From contig WNYE01000072.1 of the NCBI GenBank assembly GCA_021396245.1, positions 146,229 to 210,228 on the forward strand: a stretch of 64,000 nt of DNA, given 5' to 3'. The notes under the pieces are model-generated. The model searched no databases. It worked only from the letters and a program-made list of their open reading frames with translations, and had not been told where the DNA came from. Of this stretch, positions 51,664-62,530 are shown one piece after another; the first letter of the stretch is position 1; each line of letters begins with the position of its first letter. This DNA comes from Sporothrix humicola (lineage: Eukaryota; Ascomycota; Sordariomycetes; Ophiostomatales; Ophiostomataceae). The position numbers were made by a program, and so were the translations under genes.

Positions 51664-52362
51664 ATGCGTGTTCTCTCTGTCGCCTTCGGCGTTGCAGCTG
51701 CCGTTTCCCTTGCTCTTGGAAGCCCCTGCCGGCCATCCCACGACGTCTCAAGCAAGGCCTCTAGCAGCACTGTTCCCTCCTCAACGGTCTCGTCGGTCCT
51801 GTCCTCCTCCGTCTCTTCGGTCCCGTCCTCCTCCGTCTCTTCGGTCCTGTCCTCTTCCATCTCGTCGGTCCCGTCCTCCTCCGTCTCTTCGCTCCCGTCC
51901 TCCTCCGTCTCTTCGACGTCTTCGTCGGCCGTGGCGGCCCCTACTCTCTTTGACCTCAGTGTTAACGGCGAGCTTGTAAGGACCTACCCCCCATCTGGTA
52001 CGGGTTGGTCCGTTCTTACGTATGGCGAGTCGTCGAATATTCCGTCGAGTTGGGCGGTCTACAGCATGAGTATTGAGCCAGGCACCGGCTACCTTATGGT
52101 CGGCTCCACCTACGTCGGCCTATTAAGCAATGTCCTCTACACCAACTCGAACGGGCTGTCGGGGCCAAATGCACTTCCTCCCATCGTCTGCTCCGTTAAA
52201 CAGCTGGGCGTTGCCCTATCATGCTATCTCCCCGGAAATCCCACATACACCGCCTTTTATATCGATAATGGGTTTGGCTTTCCAGCAATCAGACCGTTCG
52301 ACCCTAACAACCCGCCGGCAGGCGTGGCAGCTGTGGAGCTTATCCCAGTCGCACCCAACTAG
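51664..52362 (+). CDS. Secreted serine-rich repeat protein, unknown function
   Basis: This single-exon gene encodes 232 residues. A signal peptide is clear (MRVLSVAFGVAAAVSLALGSP). Residues about 39-90 consist of six near-identical 8-residue units of the type SSVSSVPS, likely heavily O-mannosylated and extended, encoded by 24-bp DNA repeats. The C-terminal 140 residues form a compact, Gly/Pro/Ser-rich domain with two Cys (CSVKQLGVALSC) and Tyr-rich strands; I do not recognise it. No GPI-attachment tail is visible, so the protein is probably released or wall-associated. The ATG at 51664 is the only start that gives a signal peptide. A wall, adhesion or surface role is a guess based on composition. 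Confidence 0.75.
   Translation: MRVLSVAFGVAAAVSLALGSPCRPSHDVSSKASSSTVPSSTVSSVLSSSVSSVPSSSVSSVLSSSISSVPSSSVSSLPSSSVSSTSSSAVAAPTLFDLSVNGELVRTYPPSGTGWSVLTYGESSNIPSSWAVYSMSIEPGTGYLMVGSTYVGLLSNVLYTNSNGLSGPNALPPIVCSVKQLGVALSCYLPGNPTYTAFYIDNGFGFPAIRPFDPNNPPAGVAAVELIPVAPN
51780..51923 (+). repeat. 24-bp tandem repeat inside the serine-rich gene
   Basis: Six imperfect copies of a 24-bp unit (TCCTCCGTCTCTTCGGTCCC core) encode the 8-residue Ser/Val units. Copies differ mainly in Pro/Leu and Val/Ile codons. Such arrays change copy number easily. Confidence 0.75.
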
Positions 52363-52757
52363 AACCGCCTCCAGTCTAACGATCGGGCCCAACTGGCACG
52401 GGCGAATGCTTGGGGGTGTGGCGGGCCATAGACCGGTTAACTTTCCGGCATGGTAGATCCTTCAACCGTTTTCTTTTTTCTTTTTTCTTTTTTCTTTTTT
52501 CTTTTTTCTTTTTTCTTTTTTCTTTTTTCTTTTTTTTCTTTTTTCTTTCTCTTTTGGAAAACGAAGGGCCCAAGATATGGATTTATTTGCACAATAATTA
52601 ATTAAACCTTCTATGAAAGCAATAATGTCGATCAAATAAAATATTTCACAGAATCATATATTTCATATCAGAACAAGAGATATGTAATTGACTGTGGTTC
52701 AAATTGTCGTACCATCAGGAAATATCAGATCAACGTACAGTTGCCGTGATGTATATT
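52363..52757. other. Spacer with CT microsatellite
   Basis: About 400 bases between convergent genes. It is dominated by the CTTTTTT microsatellite, then AT-rich DNA. No gene is seen. Confidence 0.6.
52468..52556. repeat. CTTTTTT heptamer microsatellite
   Basis: About eleven to twelve copies of a 7-bp unit C(T)6, with one longer T run, lie just beyond the stop codon of the serine-rich gene. This is a strand-asymmetric polypyrimidine tract. Confidence 0.85.
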
Positions 52758-54750
52758 CTACGAGGGTTTGATGTCCAACAGGACGACCGCTTCAAAGGGG
52801 CGTAGCAGGATTACTCCGTCTTGTAGCTGGAAGGGGCTGTTTATGTTTGTGAGAACAGGCTTGGAATCCTGTAAAACACGAACAAGCTCAGAAGGCACAT
52901 TCCACTTCACATCCTCATCTTTGAAATTGGTGATAATGGTTGCTGTCACCGACGCACCCACGCGCTGGTAGCAAAACACAGAGAGGTTATCGATATCGAC
53001 CATCTGGAACTGTCCGTAGACAAAGACGTCGACATCGCTCTTGCGAAGATTGAGGACGCGACTCCAATACGAGTAGACGCTGTCAGGATCCGCCACCTGC
53101 TTGGAGGCGTTGCGCTCCTCGATATCGTCGTTGACACGCATCCAAGGCTTGCTGGTGCTGAAGCCGCCATACTTTTCATTGCTCCACTGTATATGTTAGT
53201 GGGCATTGAGAAATGGAAGTTGTCGTAGCATATCAACTTACCTGAACTGGTGTCCGGGCGTGATCACGAGCTTTGAGGGCAATCTGGTCGAGGAGCAGTG
53301 TCTGTCCTGCCTCGTCACCTTTCAACTGTTCCATGGCTCTGTGTAGCATTAGTTAATAATTAATATACCCGTTGGAGTATCGTATGCACCCACTCTCTGT
53401 AGAAATTTTGCGTCTCAATGTCGAGATACTCTTCGATAGGCCAGTCTCGGGGAAGATTGTGCATGCCAAGTTCCTGTCCTTGGTAGACAAATAGGGTGCC
53501 AGACTGCAGAGCAATGAAAGTAGCCAGCATCTTGGCGGCCTGCCAGCGGTGCTCGGGGCGATGTGGTGTAAATCTCGACACGGACCGGCTCTGGTCATGG
53601 TTCTCGAGGAAATTCGCATTCCATGCCTTTTCTTTTTGCATCATTGTCTGCCACTTGTTGACAATTTCCTTGAGCGTCCGAAGATTCCACGGCTTGGGCG
53701 TGAACTTGCCACCGTCACCAATATCCATGTCGACACTGGATAAGCCTGTTAGCATGATACTGTTCTCGTCAAGAAGTGCCCGTCACCCGTCCACGTACAT
53801 GTCAAACTGGAAGATCATGTTCAGCTCCCGCCGGTGTTCGGCAACAGATTTGATCACGTCGTCTGTTGTCTTTGCCCATGGCATCTCGCCGACGGCAAAG
53901 GCGTCGTATTGGTCAAGAATCTCCCGCAGACCACGCAAGTGCTCGTGAAGACGCGGTCCATTGGCGTACAGGTCGGATGCAGGCTGAAACCGAGCATCTG
54001 GCATCGTGATGGGTGCATCAAGCAGGCCTGGCACTTTGCTTATCAAATTGATCACATCCATCCGAAACCCGTCAACGCCCCTCTCAAGCCAGAACATCAT
54101 GATGTCGTGCACCTCGGCGACAACCTCGGGGTTCTCCCAGTTGAGATCTGGCTGCTCGCGCGCGAACAGGTGAAGATAGTACTCGTCCGTAGAGCCATCG
54201 TACTCCCACGCGCTCCCTCCAAAGATGGACGCCCAGTTGTTTGGTGGCTGTCTGGATCCATCCTTGATGATGACAGGTTTGCGCCAGATGTACCAATCTC
54301 TCTTTGGGTTGCCCTTGCTCGAGCGCGATTCCTTGAACCAAGCGTGCTAAAGATTGTTAGACACAGATTTAATCCAGACGACCATGGCGGACATACCTGA
54401 TCTGACGAGTGATTTACGACAAGGTCCATGACCAGTTTCATGTTCCTCTCGTGGAGGCCGGAAATGAGACGGTCGACATCTTGGAGCGTGCCGTATGGTT
54501 TGTGGATGTCGCGGTAGTTGGAGATGTCATATCCCATGTCCACCTGAGGCGATTCGTAGACCGGACACAGCCAGACGACATCGACGCCCAGATTCTGAAG
54601 GTAGTCGAGCTTACTCTCGATCCCGGGGATATCGCCAACTCCATCGCCATTGGAGTCAAAAAAAGAGGCGGGATAAATTTGGTAAACAGTTGCTTCCTTC
54701 CACCATTGCCGTGGTGCTGTCACGAGCCTGCTTTCGTCCGAGGAACTCAT
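52758..54750 (-). CDS. GH13 alpha-glucosidase, isomaltase (oligo-1,6-glucosidase) type
   Basis: The model has five exons (54750-54397, 54346-53799, 53735-53394, 53338-53242, 53186-52758; introns 50, 63, 55 and 55 nt) and encodes 589 residues, the size of yeast maltases/isomaltases. The four GH13 regions are DLVVNHSSDQ (109-118), GFRMDVINLI with nucleophile D215, FAVGEMPW with acid E272, and FLENHDQSR. The residue after the nucleophile is Val216; in yeast the equivalent Val marks isomaltases and Thr marks maltases, so alpha-1,6 specificity is predicted. No signal peptide is present, so the enzyme is cytosolic and needs imported substrate. It is divergent to an alpha-glucoside permease 1.5 kb away, a MAL-like arrangement. 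Splice joins restore FQFDIVDMDIGDGGKF and NFYREAMEQLKGDEAG. Confidence 0.93.
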
Positions 54751-56297
54751 GCTGAGTAGTGTCGGGATCGATAACAGTCGACTATGTATGAACAAGAACT
54801 AGCTCACAGAAGGATTCGTCGAGTAACGAACAAAAATGAATGGTTTAAGCTTCTTTTGTCTGTCCAACTTGACGTGAGGGGAAATAACAGAGTGTCGTTG
54901 AGCTTGATGTTGTGGAACTGCCCGCTTCGCGCGGAATTTCCGAATCTAGACAAGCCCGCTTTCTCCTTCCCCACCTCCACACCAAAACATGTGGACCGCA
55001 CAACTCTTCGGGTTAGTTCAGTACGAGCGTCAACGTCCGTCTTGGCAACGGAGCCGAAGAACAGGAGGGATGCGTTTGTTGACGAGGCAAAACAGAAAAA
55101 TTTAAAAAGACAATTGCATCGAGTGTAAAAGGAATAAACTCTGTCCCACAAGAGCCCATGCGTCTCAAGTATTTATCCCAAGTAAACATATCCTCGGCAT
55201 GCTGCGAAGACTTGAAATGGATGAACAGAGAAAGCGGAACGTGCCGAACAAAAAGATCGTCTCAATGCCAAAATGTGGTCCATCAAAGGACAGTGTTGAC
55301 GTATATTCTCATACCTAGGCGACCATAGCGTCGGACTCTGGGTAGCATTTGATCTCGAAGACACAGTGATCGTGTTCTACCACGAGACATACGATATCCG
55401 GTAGTCAACACTTGGCGACACATTTTATTGTCGTTGTCGATGCCGAAATGTTTAGGTAGTTTGCGAGAAACCCAGGGTAGTTTTGGTTTAATGTCTTGGA
55501 TTGGTTCCTTAAAAACATTTTCGTTTTGAGGCAAGGCTGAGAAAACGGTTGGTGACTGCCGTGGCAGGTCTACACGGCAAACATGTGACGAGACGGGTAG
55601 TCATTCTCGGCAATCGTCAAATGACACGATGAGAAGCCAGCGAGCGCCCCAGACTAGCAGTCTGGACATGGCCGTTCTTGTGGCTGCGCGTCCCCCGCTC
55701 GGCAAGTCCCAGACAGGTCGAGGGTGTTACACTGGTCTAGACTGGAAGAGGCAATTTGACAGGGGACCAAGCCTTGGCTTGGTACGAGGCTTCGGACAAC
55801 AACTCGGAAAGCTGAGGCAGGCTAGTACGAATCGGTGGAAGCTCGACTCTTTCTGGAAAGTGAGAGACGTGATGCATGAGAATCGACAGCATCTGAGGAA
55901 GGTTTGATGGGATATCGATGGCAAAAAAACAGGAGATCCAGGACGAAATCTCATCTTATTAAATAGAAAACCAAAATCAAACATCACGACATCATGGCGA
56001 CTTTAGTTGCATTGACTGCGAGATTTTGCGAGGCCTCGCCGAGGAGAGCGAGCTGGTAATAGAAAACCATGGTATTTCGAGTTAAACAGTGGAGACAACA
56101 ACAACAGACAAACACGAAAACGAGACAAGAATCAACATGAAAACCAACACAACCTCGCGTGGCTGTGGAATCACCTCATGCAGACATATAAAGACGGGAA
56201 GGATCGCCATGTCAGGCTATCAACTTCTTCTTCATCCCCATCCATCTCGACACTTCCCCAACTTCCCCAACTTCCCCGGAATCCCAAAGTCGTCACC
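54751..56297. promoter_or_regulatory. Divergent promoter of the alpha-glucosidase and permease genes
   Basis: This 1.55-kb region has no convincing gene. GCGGAATTTCCGAA (54931-54944) is a CGG-N5-CCG palindrome about 185 bp from the glucosidase start; its flanks do not match the cluster consensus. The permease side has a TATA box at 56187 and a CT-rich leader. Confidence 0.55.
56187..56192 (+). promoter_or_regulatory. TATA box of the alpha-glucoside permease
   Basis: TATAAA in CATATAAAGACG lies 106 bp before the chosen start codon. Its presence argues that the upstream in-frame ATG at 56178 is not the translation start. Confidence 0.55.
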
Positions 56298-57956
56298 ATG
56301 GACGTGGAAAAGATCGAAGTCCAGCAGGACAATGCACAGAACCTGTCTACCGCAGCACAGCTCGCAGCCGTGACAGCTGAAGCCCAGAATGCCACCCAAA
56401 AGGAACATTCCATGAGCCTGTGGCAGGGCATCAAGACGTACCCGCACGCCATTGGCTGGTCGGTGCTCTTCTCGACAGCCATTATCATGGAAGGCTACGA
56501 TGTCGTGCTGATGGGCAACTTTTTTGCCTATCCCGCCTTTAATGCGAAATATGGCGACCTCCAAGCGGACGGGTCTCGTGCTCTGTCGGCATCGTGGCAG
56601 GCCGGCCTCACGAACAGCATGAGCAGTGGCCAGATTCTGGGTCTCATGGCGACCGGTATCGTCACGGAGCGTTTCGGCTACCGCAAGACCATGATTGGCG
56701 CGCTCACTTCGATTCTCGGCTTTATTTTCATTCTATTCTTTGCTCCCAACAAGCAGACTCTGATAGTCGCGGAAATTTTAATGGGGATTCCCTTAGGCGT
56801 CTTCCAGACTGTCACGGTTACCTACGCATCTGAAGTCTGTCCCGTCATTCTTCGCGCATACCTCACTACCTACGTCAACATCTGCTGGATTATCGGCCAG
56901 CTGATTGCCGCCGGTGTCCTCCGCGGCCTTCTCTCTCGCACTGACGAGTGGGCCTACCGCATTCCGTTTGCCATCCAGTGGGTGTGGCCCGTCCCTCTCA
57001 TCATCGGCATCTTCCTTGCTCCGGAGAGTCCTTGGTGGCTGGTCCGTAAAGGCCGCATTGCAGAAGCCACCAATTCTCTGCGCCGTCTCGCCAGCGGCCC
57101 CGAAGAGGATATGACCGACACTGTTTCCATGATGGTCCACACGACTGCCCTTGAGGCTCAGCTCTGCGAGGGCACCAGTTACTGGTCGTGCTTCGACAAG
57201 GCCAACCTCCGTCGTACCGAGATCTCTTGCCTCACATGGGCTGTGCAGAATCTTTGCGGTGCCGGTCTGATGGCCTACAGTACCTACTTTTACCAGAACG
57301 CCGGCCTCCCCACCGACAAGTCTTTCGATATGTCCCTCGCTCAGTACGCCATTGGTCTTGTTGGAACGCTGTTCAGCTGGCTGTTAATGGCCCATTTCGG
57401 TCGTCGTACTCTGTACGTTGGCGGCCTGTTTGCTCTTTGTATTATTCTGCTTGTCGTTGGTTTCATCAGCCTGGCCCCTGGTGCAAGCACCATTCTCACT
57501 CTCGCCGACGGCACCACGCAGAGCAAGAACGTCGCCTCGGCCTGGGCTACTGGCTCCATGCTTCTCGTCTTTGCCTTTATGTATGACTGCACCGTTGGCC
57601 CCGTCTGCTACAGTCTTGTCTCGGAGATCCCGGCCACGCGTGTCCGCAACAAGACCGTCGTCCTGGCTCGCACGCTCTACAACATTGTCGCCATTGTCAA
57701 CGGCGTCATCATCCCGTATATGCTCAACCCGACGGCCTGGGCTTGGGGTGGCAAGGCAGGCTACTTCTGGGGAGGCATGTGCTTCATCAGCGCCGTCTGG
57801 GCCTTCTTCCGTCTTCCCGAGCCGCGTGGCCGCACCTTTTCCGAGATGGACGTTCTGTTCGAGAGAGGCGTCTCGGCAAGAAAGTTTGCCTCCGAGCACG
57901 TCGACGTCTTTGGTCAGGAGTCGGAGAAGCCGGTGGCCGTGGAGCACAAGGACTAG
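56298..57956 (+). CDS. Alpha-glucoside (maltose-type) MFS permease
   Basis: This single-exon gene encodes 552 residues with 12 membrane spans. MAL-type marks are GWSVLFSTAIIMEGYDVVLMGNFFAYPAF in TM1, APESPWWLVRKGR after TM6, GLVGTLFSWLLMAHFGRRTLYVGGL in TM8-TM9, CYSLVSEIPATRVRNKTVVLARTLYN and PEPRGRTFSEMDVLFERGV at the end. WWLVRKGR rather than PRWL separates it from the hexose transporters in this window. The start at 56298 has a good context (CACCATGG); an ATG at 56178 is in frame but overlaps the TATA box. It should take up maltose, isomaltose or similar alpha-glucosides by H+ symport, feeding the divergent intracellular alpha-glucosidase. Confidence 0.93.
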   Translation: MDVEKIEVQQDNAQNLSTAAQLAAVTAEAQNATQKEHSMSLWQGIKTYPHAIGWSVLFSTAIIMEGYDVVLMGNFFAYPAFNAKYGDLQADGSRALSASWQAGLTNSMSSGQILGLMATGIVTERFGYRKTMIGALTSILGFIFILFFAPNKQTLIVAEILMGIPLGVFQTVTVTYASEVCPVILRAYLTTYVNICWIIGQLIAAGVLRGLLSRTDEWAYRIPFAIQWVWPVPLIIGIFLAPESPWWLVRKGRIAEATNSLRRLASGPEEDMTDTVSMMVHTTALEAQLCEGTSYWSCFDKANLRRTEISCLTWAVQNLCGAGLMAYSTYFYQNAGLPTDKSFDMSLAQYAIGLVGTLFSWLLMAHFGRRTLYVGGLFALCIILLVVGFISLAPGASTILTLADGTTQSKNVASAWATGSMLLVFAFMYDCTVGPVCYSLVSEIPATRVRNKTVVLARTLYNIVAIVNGVIIPYMLNPTAWAWGGKAGYFWGGMCFISAVWAFFRLPEPRGRTFSEMDVLFERGVSARKFASEHVDVFGQESEKPVAVEHKD

Positions 57957-58365
57957 GTTGGGGTTCTAGTGAAGTTGCACGTTCGTGGGCGGAAGTCGAC
58001 GAGAATAAATCTGATGGGTGGAGCGTGAGGGGGCAGGTATGTTTGGGTCTGTTCGTGAAGTACTGCTGTTACTCATATGTATGTCTGTATTGGTGCTGAG
58101 ACAGTCATGCGTAGGTCAATATTCGAAACTAGAGTAATACAGAAATTATTACTTTGTGAAGAAAGAAGAAAAAATAACCATAAAAAATCAGGCTTATCAC
58201 CCACATACAAATTTCATCTTTGTAAATTATGTGCCTTGTGTTTTCACGTATCTTTGATATCATTTTGTACGAGAAATGATTATAAATACTATTTATGTAT
58301 TTCTTTCATCATGCAAAGCCAAGTTCAATTTAACTATCTAGTCTTCATATCTTGTCATTTCCCGT
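57957..58365. other. Intergenic spacer between convergent genes
   Basis: About 400 bases, AT-rich in the right half, between the permease end and the GH3 gene end. No gene is seen. Confidence 0.6.
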
Positions 58366-60930
58366 CTACGAAGAAAAGGTAAAGCCAGCCGAACTGCGGA
58401 GACGCAGACGCACATCGATATCATCGACAGCCGAGCTGCGTCCAACCAAGACCTCGTGGTCACCGGCTTCGACTGTCCACGCATGTGTGTTCTCATCCCA
58501 GAACGCCGCATGGGTTCTGTCAATAGACACGGTAACGGTGGCACTCTCGCCCGGCTGCAAGAAGACCTTGCCAAAACCAGCCAGTGTCTTCAGAGGACGG
58601 TCAACAGATGTGGACAACCGCTTGGGCGGTGCAACGTAGACCTGGACAGTTTCTGATCCGGCGTTGGATCCAGTGTTGCGGACAGTAGCAGTGACTGTGA
58701 CCGTCTTTGAGGTGTCGTTGACGAGAGATCCCGAGATGGACGCACCCTCAACTGCAAACGAACTGTAGCTCAGACCATAACCAAAGGGAAAGAGAGCACT
58801 GTCGGACTCGTCGGCACGACGGTCAAAGTGGCGGTAGCCGACATAGACACCCTCGTTATAGGTCACAGCACGGGACTCGTGGGCATCCAGACCAAAGTGG
58901 CCAAAGTTGGGCATGTCCTCGATGCGGCGCGGCCACGTGAAAGGAAGCTTGCCGGACGGGGAAACACCGCCAAAGACAACATCGGCCAGAGAGTTGCCCG
59001 CTTCCTGGCCGGCATACCACGTCTGGATGAGGCCGGAAACTTGGTCGAGCCAGGGCAGGTCCTTGGCAGTACCAGTGGTCAAGACAACAATCGTGTTGGG
59101 ATTTGCGGCTGCAATGGCGGCGACCAGCTTGTCCTGAGAACCGGTGGCGTCAGGAAGGGCCATGGACGGCATGTCGACACCCTCGGTCTCCCACATGGTG
59201 TTGTTGCCAACAAAGACGAAAGCAATGTCAGCCTCCTTGGCCAGGGCAACAGCCTCGCCCTGGAGATCGCGTTCCATATCGTCCTGGTAGACAAAACCGA
59301 TATGGACACCGATGGGGTCTGCAATGAGAGGGGTGTCACCGATGCAGCCAAAAGGACGCTGGGTGTCGACTCGGATCTCGTAGACCTGGCCGGCCACCAT
59401 GTCGTGCTGGAAGCGTGCCTCGTCCTGGGCGCCAATTATGAAGGGCATGGAGTCGACAATGTCCTTGGGCTGAGCTGAGACCTCGACGCCGTCAATGTAC
59501 ATGGTCGACGGGCCACAGCTCGAGTAGCTCCAGTAGTGCTTGCCAGTTTGGGTGGGGACAAAGTACGTCGTGTAGCGGGCCGACAGGGCGCTGATGACAT
59601 TGTCGTTGAGGAGGGAGTCGAACTGCGAGCGGAAGTAGGTCTGGCTGTGCAGAGGCGAGGCGTCGGCGGCAATCTCGCGCGTGGCAAAGTACTCGCCAGT
59701 GACGCCAGCGGTGGTCTTGTCCTTGTCGGTGAAGAGACCGTCGGTCAGCACGGGGTAGACGCGGAAAATATGTGCACCCGGAGCAGTGGTGACTTCGACC
59801 TCCGGGCTTAGACGCTTGACAAAGGCATCGTAGGCCGATATTTTGTAGTGGCTGTTGAGGGAAGCACTGCCACCGCCGTGAGCAGCAGCCGTCTTGGCCA
59901 GAGGACCGAGGAGGGCCACCTTCTTGAGGCTCTCCCGCTTCAGAGGCAGGATGTCCTTGTCGTTCTTGAGAAGGACCATGCCGGCAGCACCAGCCTTGCG
60001 GATCAGAGCCTCGTGTTCAGGCTTGCTGACGCTGTGCTCGGCAATGGGCTCACGACGGTCGTCGAACTTGCCGGTCTTGTTGAGAAGACGGAGGAGCGAA
60101 CGGACGGAACGGTCAATATTCTCGACGCTGCACTCGTTCTTCTCGAGTGCCTCCTTGACGGCGTCGGTCTTGCGGCGGATGGGAGGGCCCGGCATCTCCA
60201 GATCCATGCCCTGCTTGATGCTGTTGCCGACGTTGGACGTTGCGCCCCAGTCGCTCATCATGTGCCCCGTCCAGCCCCATTCCTTGCGGAGGACGTCGGT
60301 CAAAAAGGTCGACTGGTTGTCAATGTACTTTCCGTTGATCTTGTTGTAGGCCATCATCATGCACCAAGGGTCGGCGTTCTTGACCACAATCTCAAACGGC
60401 TTGAGGTAGATTTCGCGGAGAGCACGCTCCGAGATGGTCTCGTCAACGTCGAAACGGCGCGTCTCCTGTTCGTTGGCGAAGAAATGCTTGACAGTGGCAC
60501 CGACACGGCTGCTCTCCTGCATACCGCGAACATAGCCAGACGCCATGACACCGGCGAGTAGAGGGTCCTCGGAGAACGACTCAAAGTTGCGGCCGCCCAG
60601 AGGTGACCGATGAAGGCAGACAGTGGGACCGAGAACAACATGGGCACCCTTGGTCTCGGCCTCCTGGCCCAGAGCTTCGCCAATCTGCCATGCGAGGGTC
60701 GGGTCAAATGTCGACGCCAGAGAGACACAGGCCGGGAAGCAGGCAGCGGTTGGGCCGTCAAAGATCTCAGCACCGCGGGCGCCGTTGGGGCCGTCTGTGA
60801 CCTTGAGCGCAGGTATGCTGAGGCGCTCAATGGCACGGGTCTCCCAGCCGTTCTGGCCGACGAGCATGGAGATCTTCTCCTCCAGCGTGAGCTGTTGGAC
60901 GACCTCGTTGATTTCTGTTTCGGACAGCAT
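58366..60930 (-). CDS. GH3 beta-glucosidase with PA14 domain, intracellular
   Basis: This single-exon gene encodes 854 residues. The N-terminal GH3 barrel runs from about 8 to 300: KVTDGPNGARG, KGAHVVLGPTVCLHRSPLGGRNFESFSEDP, KHFFANEQE and the nucleophile D227 in MMSDWGA. A PA14-like insert (about 390-540; VTGEYFATREI, YWSYSSCGPSTMYIDG) follows, then the second GH3 domain (FVFVGNNTMWETEG) and a fibronectin III-like C-terminus (GSNAGSETVQVYVAPP). There is no signal peptide, so the enzyme is cytosolic, as in the Kluyveromyces-type PA14 beta-glucosidases. It releases glucose from cellobiose or aryl-beta-glucosides taken up by a transporter. The start at 60930 (MLSETEINEV) leads directly into the domain. 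Confidence 0.94.
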   Translation of the reverse strand: MLSETEINEVVQQLTLEEKISMLVGQNGWETRAIERLSIPALKVTDGPNGARGAEIFDGPTAACFPACVSLASTFDPTLAWQIGEALGQEAETKGAHVVLGPTVCLHRSPLGGRNFESFSEDPLLAGVMASGYVRGMQESSRVGATVKHFFANEQETRRFDVDETISERALREIYLKPFEIVVKNADPWCMMMAYNKINGKYIDNQSTFLTDVLRKEWGWTGHMMSDWGATSNVGNSIKQGMDLEMPGPPIRRKTDAVKEALEKNECSVENIDRSVRSLLRLLNKTGKFDDRREPIAEHSVSKPEHEALIRKAGAAGMVLLKNDKDILPLKRESLKKVALLGPLAKTAAAHGGGSASLNSHYKISAYDAFVKRLSPEVEVTTAPGAHIFRVYPVLTDGLFTDKDKTTAGVTGEYFATREIAADASPLHSQTYFRSQFDSLLNDNVISALSARYTTYFVPTQTGKHYWSYSSCGPSTMYIDGVEVSAQPKDIVDSMPFIIGAQDEARFQHDMVAGQVYEIRVDTQRPFGCIGDTPLIADPIGVHIGFVYQDDMERDLQGEAVALAKEADIAFVFVGNNTMWETEGVDMPSMALPDATGSQDKLVAAIAAANPNTIVVLTTGTAKDLPWLDQVSGLIQTWYAGQEAGNSLADVVFGGVSPSGKLPFTWPRRIEDMPNFGHFGLDAHESRAVTYNEGVYVGYRHFDRRADESDSALFPFGYGLSYSSFAVEGASISGSLVNDTSKTVTVTATVRNTGSNAGSETVQVYVAPPKRLSTSVDRPLKTLAGFGKVFLQPGESATVTVSIDRTHAAFWDENTHAWTVEAGDHEVLVGRSSAVDDIDVRLRLRSSAGFTFSS

Positions 60931-62530
60931 GGTGTGTGGTGTGGCGTGATGATGTGTGGTGTGTTGAGTGTGTTTGAATTTCGTGACGGCTTCCCAAATT
61001 CTTCCCAAATTCAAACGCTATTCCCAAGTTATATGTAAGTCGTTTGAAACTGTGGAATAGATTTATGAAGTGTAAGAGGAGAAATGACGGAGAAATTGTA
61101 TGCGATGGCGTGTAAAAGACCATCTTCACAAAATGGAAATAAGAGCAAAATATTCACGACACGGACGGGCGCCGGACTCCGACTTCCTGACCGTCTTCAC
61201 TCCGCATTTACTCCGCATCTTCTCCGCAGAAAATGCGGGTAATCGATACAACTGTCGAAAGTGTTGCGACACTGGTTGACGGCACGAAAGTGTGGTATCA
61301 TGGACATGTGAGTTGGTTCCTATTATCCTTGGCAGCTCTCCACGTCTGGAGGGCCGAGCTCGGATGCAAACGGACGGTGTACGGTTTGAATGGACTTCAC
61401 GGGTGGGGGTTTTTTTTTCTGCTTTTATTTTTATCTCTATTTTTTTTTTTTTTTTTTGGAAAATGTCCGGTGATTCTCCTGTATCGTGGCTGGACTACAA
61501 ACTCAAAGTGACGGGGCGTCACGGATGTTGGTGGCAGCTAAGGTTGTTTACTTCGACCTAGCCCATTACAACTTCATTTCTCTGTGCTTATTTTGCAGAA
61601 TCACACCTTCGTCATCATCTAGCTCACGCCGTCCTCAAACCCTTTCCCTCGCACTATTGTTTCCTCTATTCTCCGGACCTTCTCCGTTTGACTACTGGCG
61701 TCTAGATTCAAATACACAGAGCTTTTCCTCTTCTGTTTCTGCCCATTTCAAATGGAATTGGCGGCTCACCAGCTAGCTCTGACTCGTATTACGCGTTGTC
61801 TGTTCATTCTTTTGCGAGGTCAATCCCATTTTCAGGCACATGACAGTGAATGCATTGACGCGACCAGACCTCAATTGGCTAGCTTGTCGTCGATAGCTTA
61901 GAATTGCTATTTCAGAGGCGACAAGCCCTGTAAGGACACTATTTTTTGGTGACATTTCAGTGGCTCCTGTTTTTTCATTTCAACACGAACTGAGGTGCTA
62001 TTCTCCGGATCTTCTCCGTCAAGACCCTTGCCCACAACAAACCGACCCACAACACAGTGACGCTAATTGCTGCAAAGTCACCAACAGCCGACAGTTTCCC
62101 CCAATCCATTCCCCAGACTCCTTGTTCCAGACCCGATCCCCAGAAAATGACATCCACGAAAGCTCACGAACCATATTACCACGGCCACATGTTGTCTCCG
62201 GGGTAGAGGGTCGGCTGGAAGTGACGGCGAGCTATGGAAATAGACAAATGGGGTAAGGGGGAAAAAATAAAGAAGAAACGAAAAAAAAAGAAAAAAAATT
62301 CTTTCAAACAGATCCAAACGGACGAAAACACCGAACGATACGCTGCAGCCGAGATCCTGAATACCACCTACGGGATGTGAATATAAACCGGGGAGCAGCA
62401 TCACCCTCGTCTTCTTTATCCTCTCCTGCAAGTGTCTCCGAAGATCATCCAGAACCACGTTGCATATCGCAGCCAGGCACACGAACAGGGCAGACGAGAA
62501 TCACAAGTCAGCCCCCCTCTTACCAACACA
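60931..62530. promoter_or_regulatory. Divergent promoter region of the GH3 gene and the terminal transporter
   Basis: About 1.6 kb without a convincing gene. T runs occur at about 61409-61457. An A/G-rich stretch lies at about 62258-62305. TATAAA at 62382-62387, 144 bp before the transporter ATG, is a likely core promoter. Confidence 0.55.

Noticed and set aside
54931..54944. GCGGAATTTCCGAA, a CGG-N5-CCG palindrome in the MAL-like promoter, considered as another cluster operator.
   Set aside because: Flanking bases do not match GTCGG...CCGAC, and bare CGG-N5-CCG is expected about 16 times by chance in this window.
55629..55907. Plus-strand frame of 92 codons in the alpha-glucosidase/permease promoter.
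   Set aside because: No motif, no homology I recognise and no promoter context; likely chance.
56178..56297. In-frame upstream ATG giving a 40-residue longer alpha-glucoside permease.
   Set aside because: The ATG is immediately followed by a TATA box and low-complexity Ser/Pro codons; ATG 56298 has a better context and a normal N-terminus.
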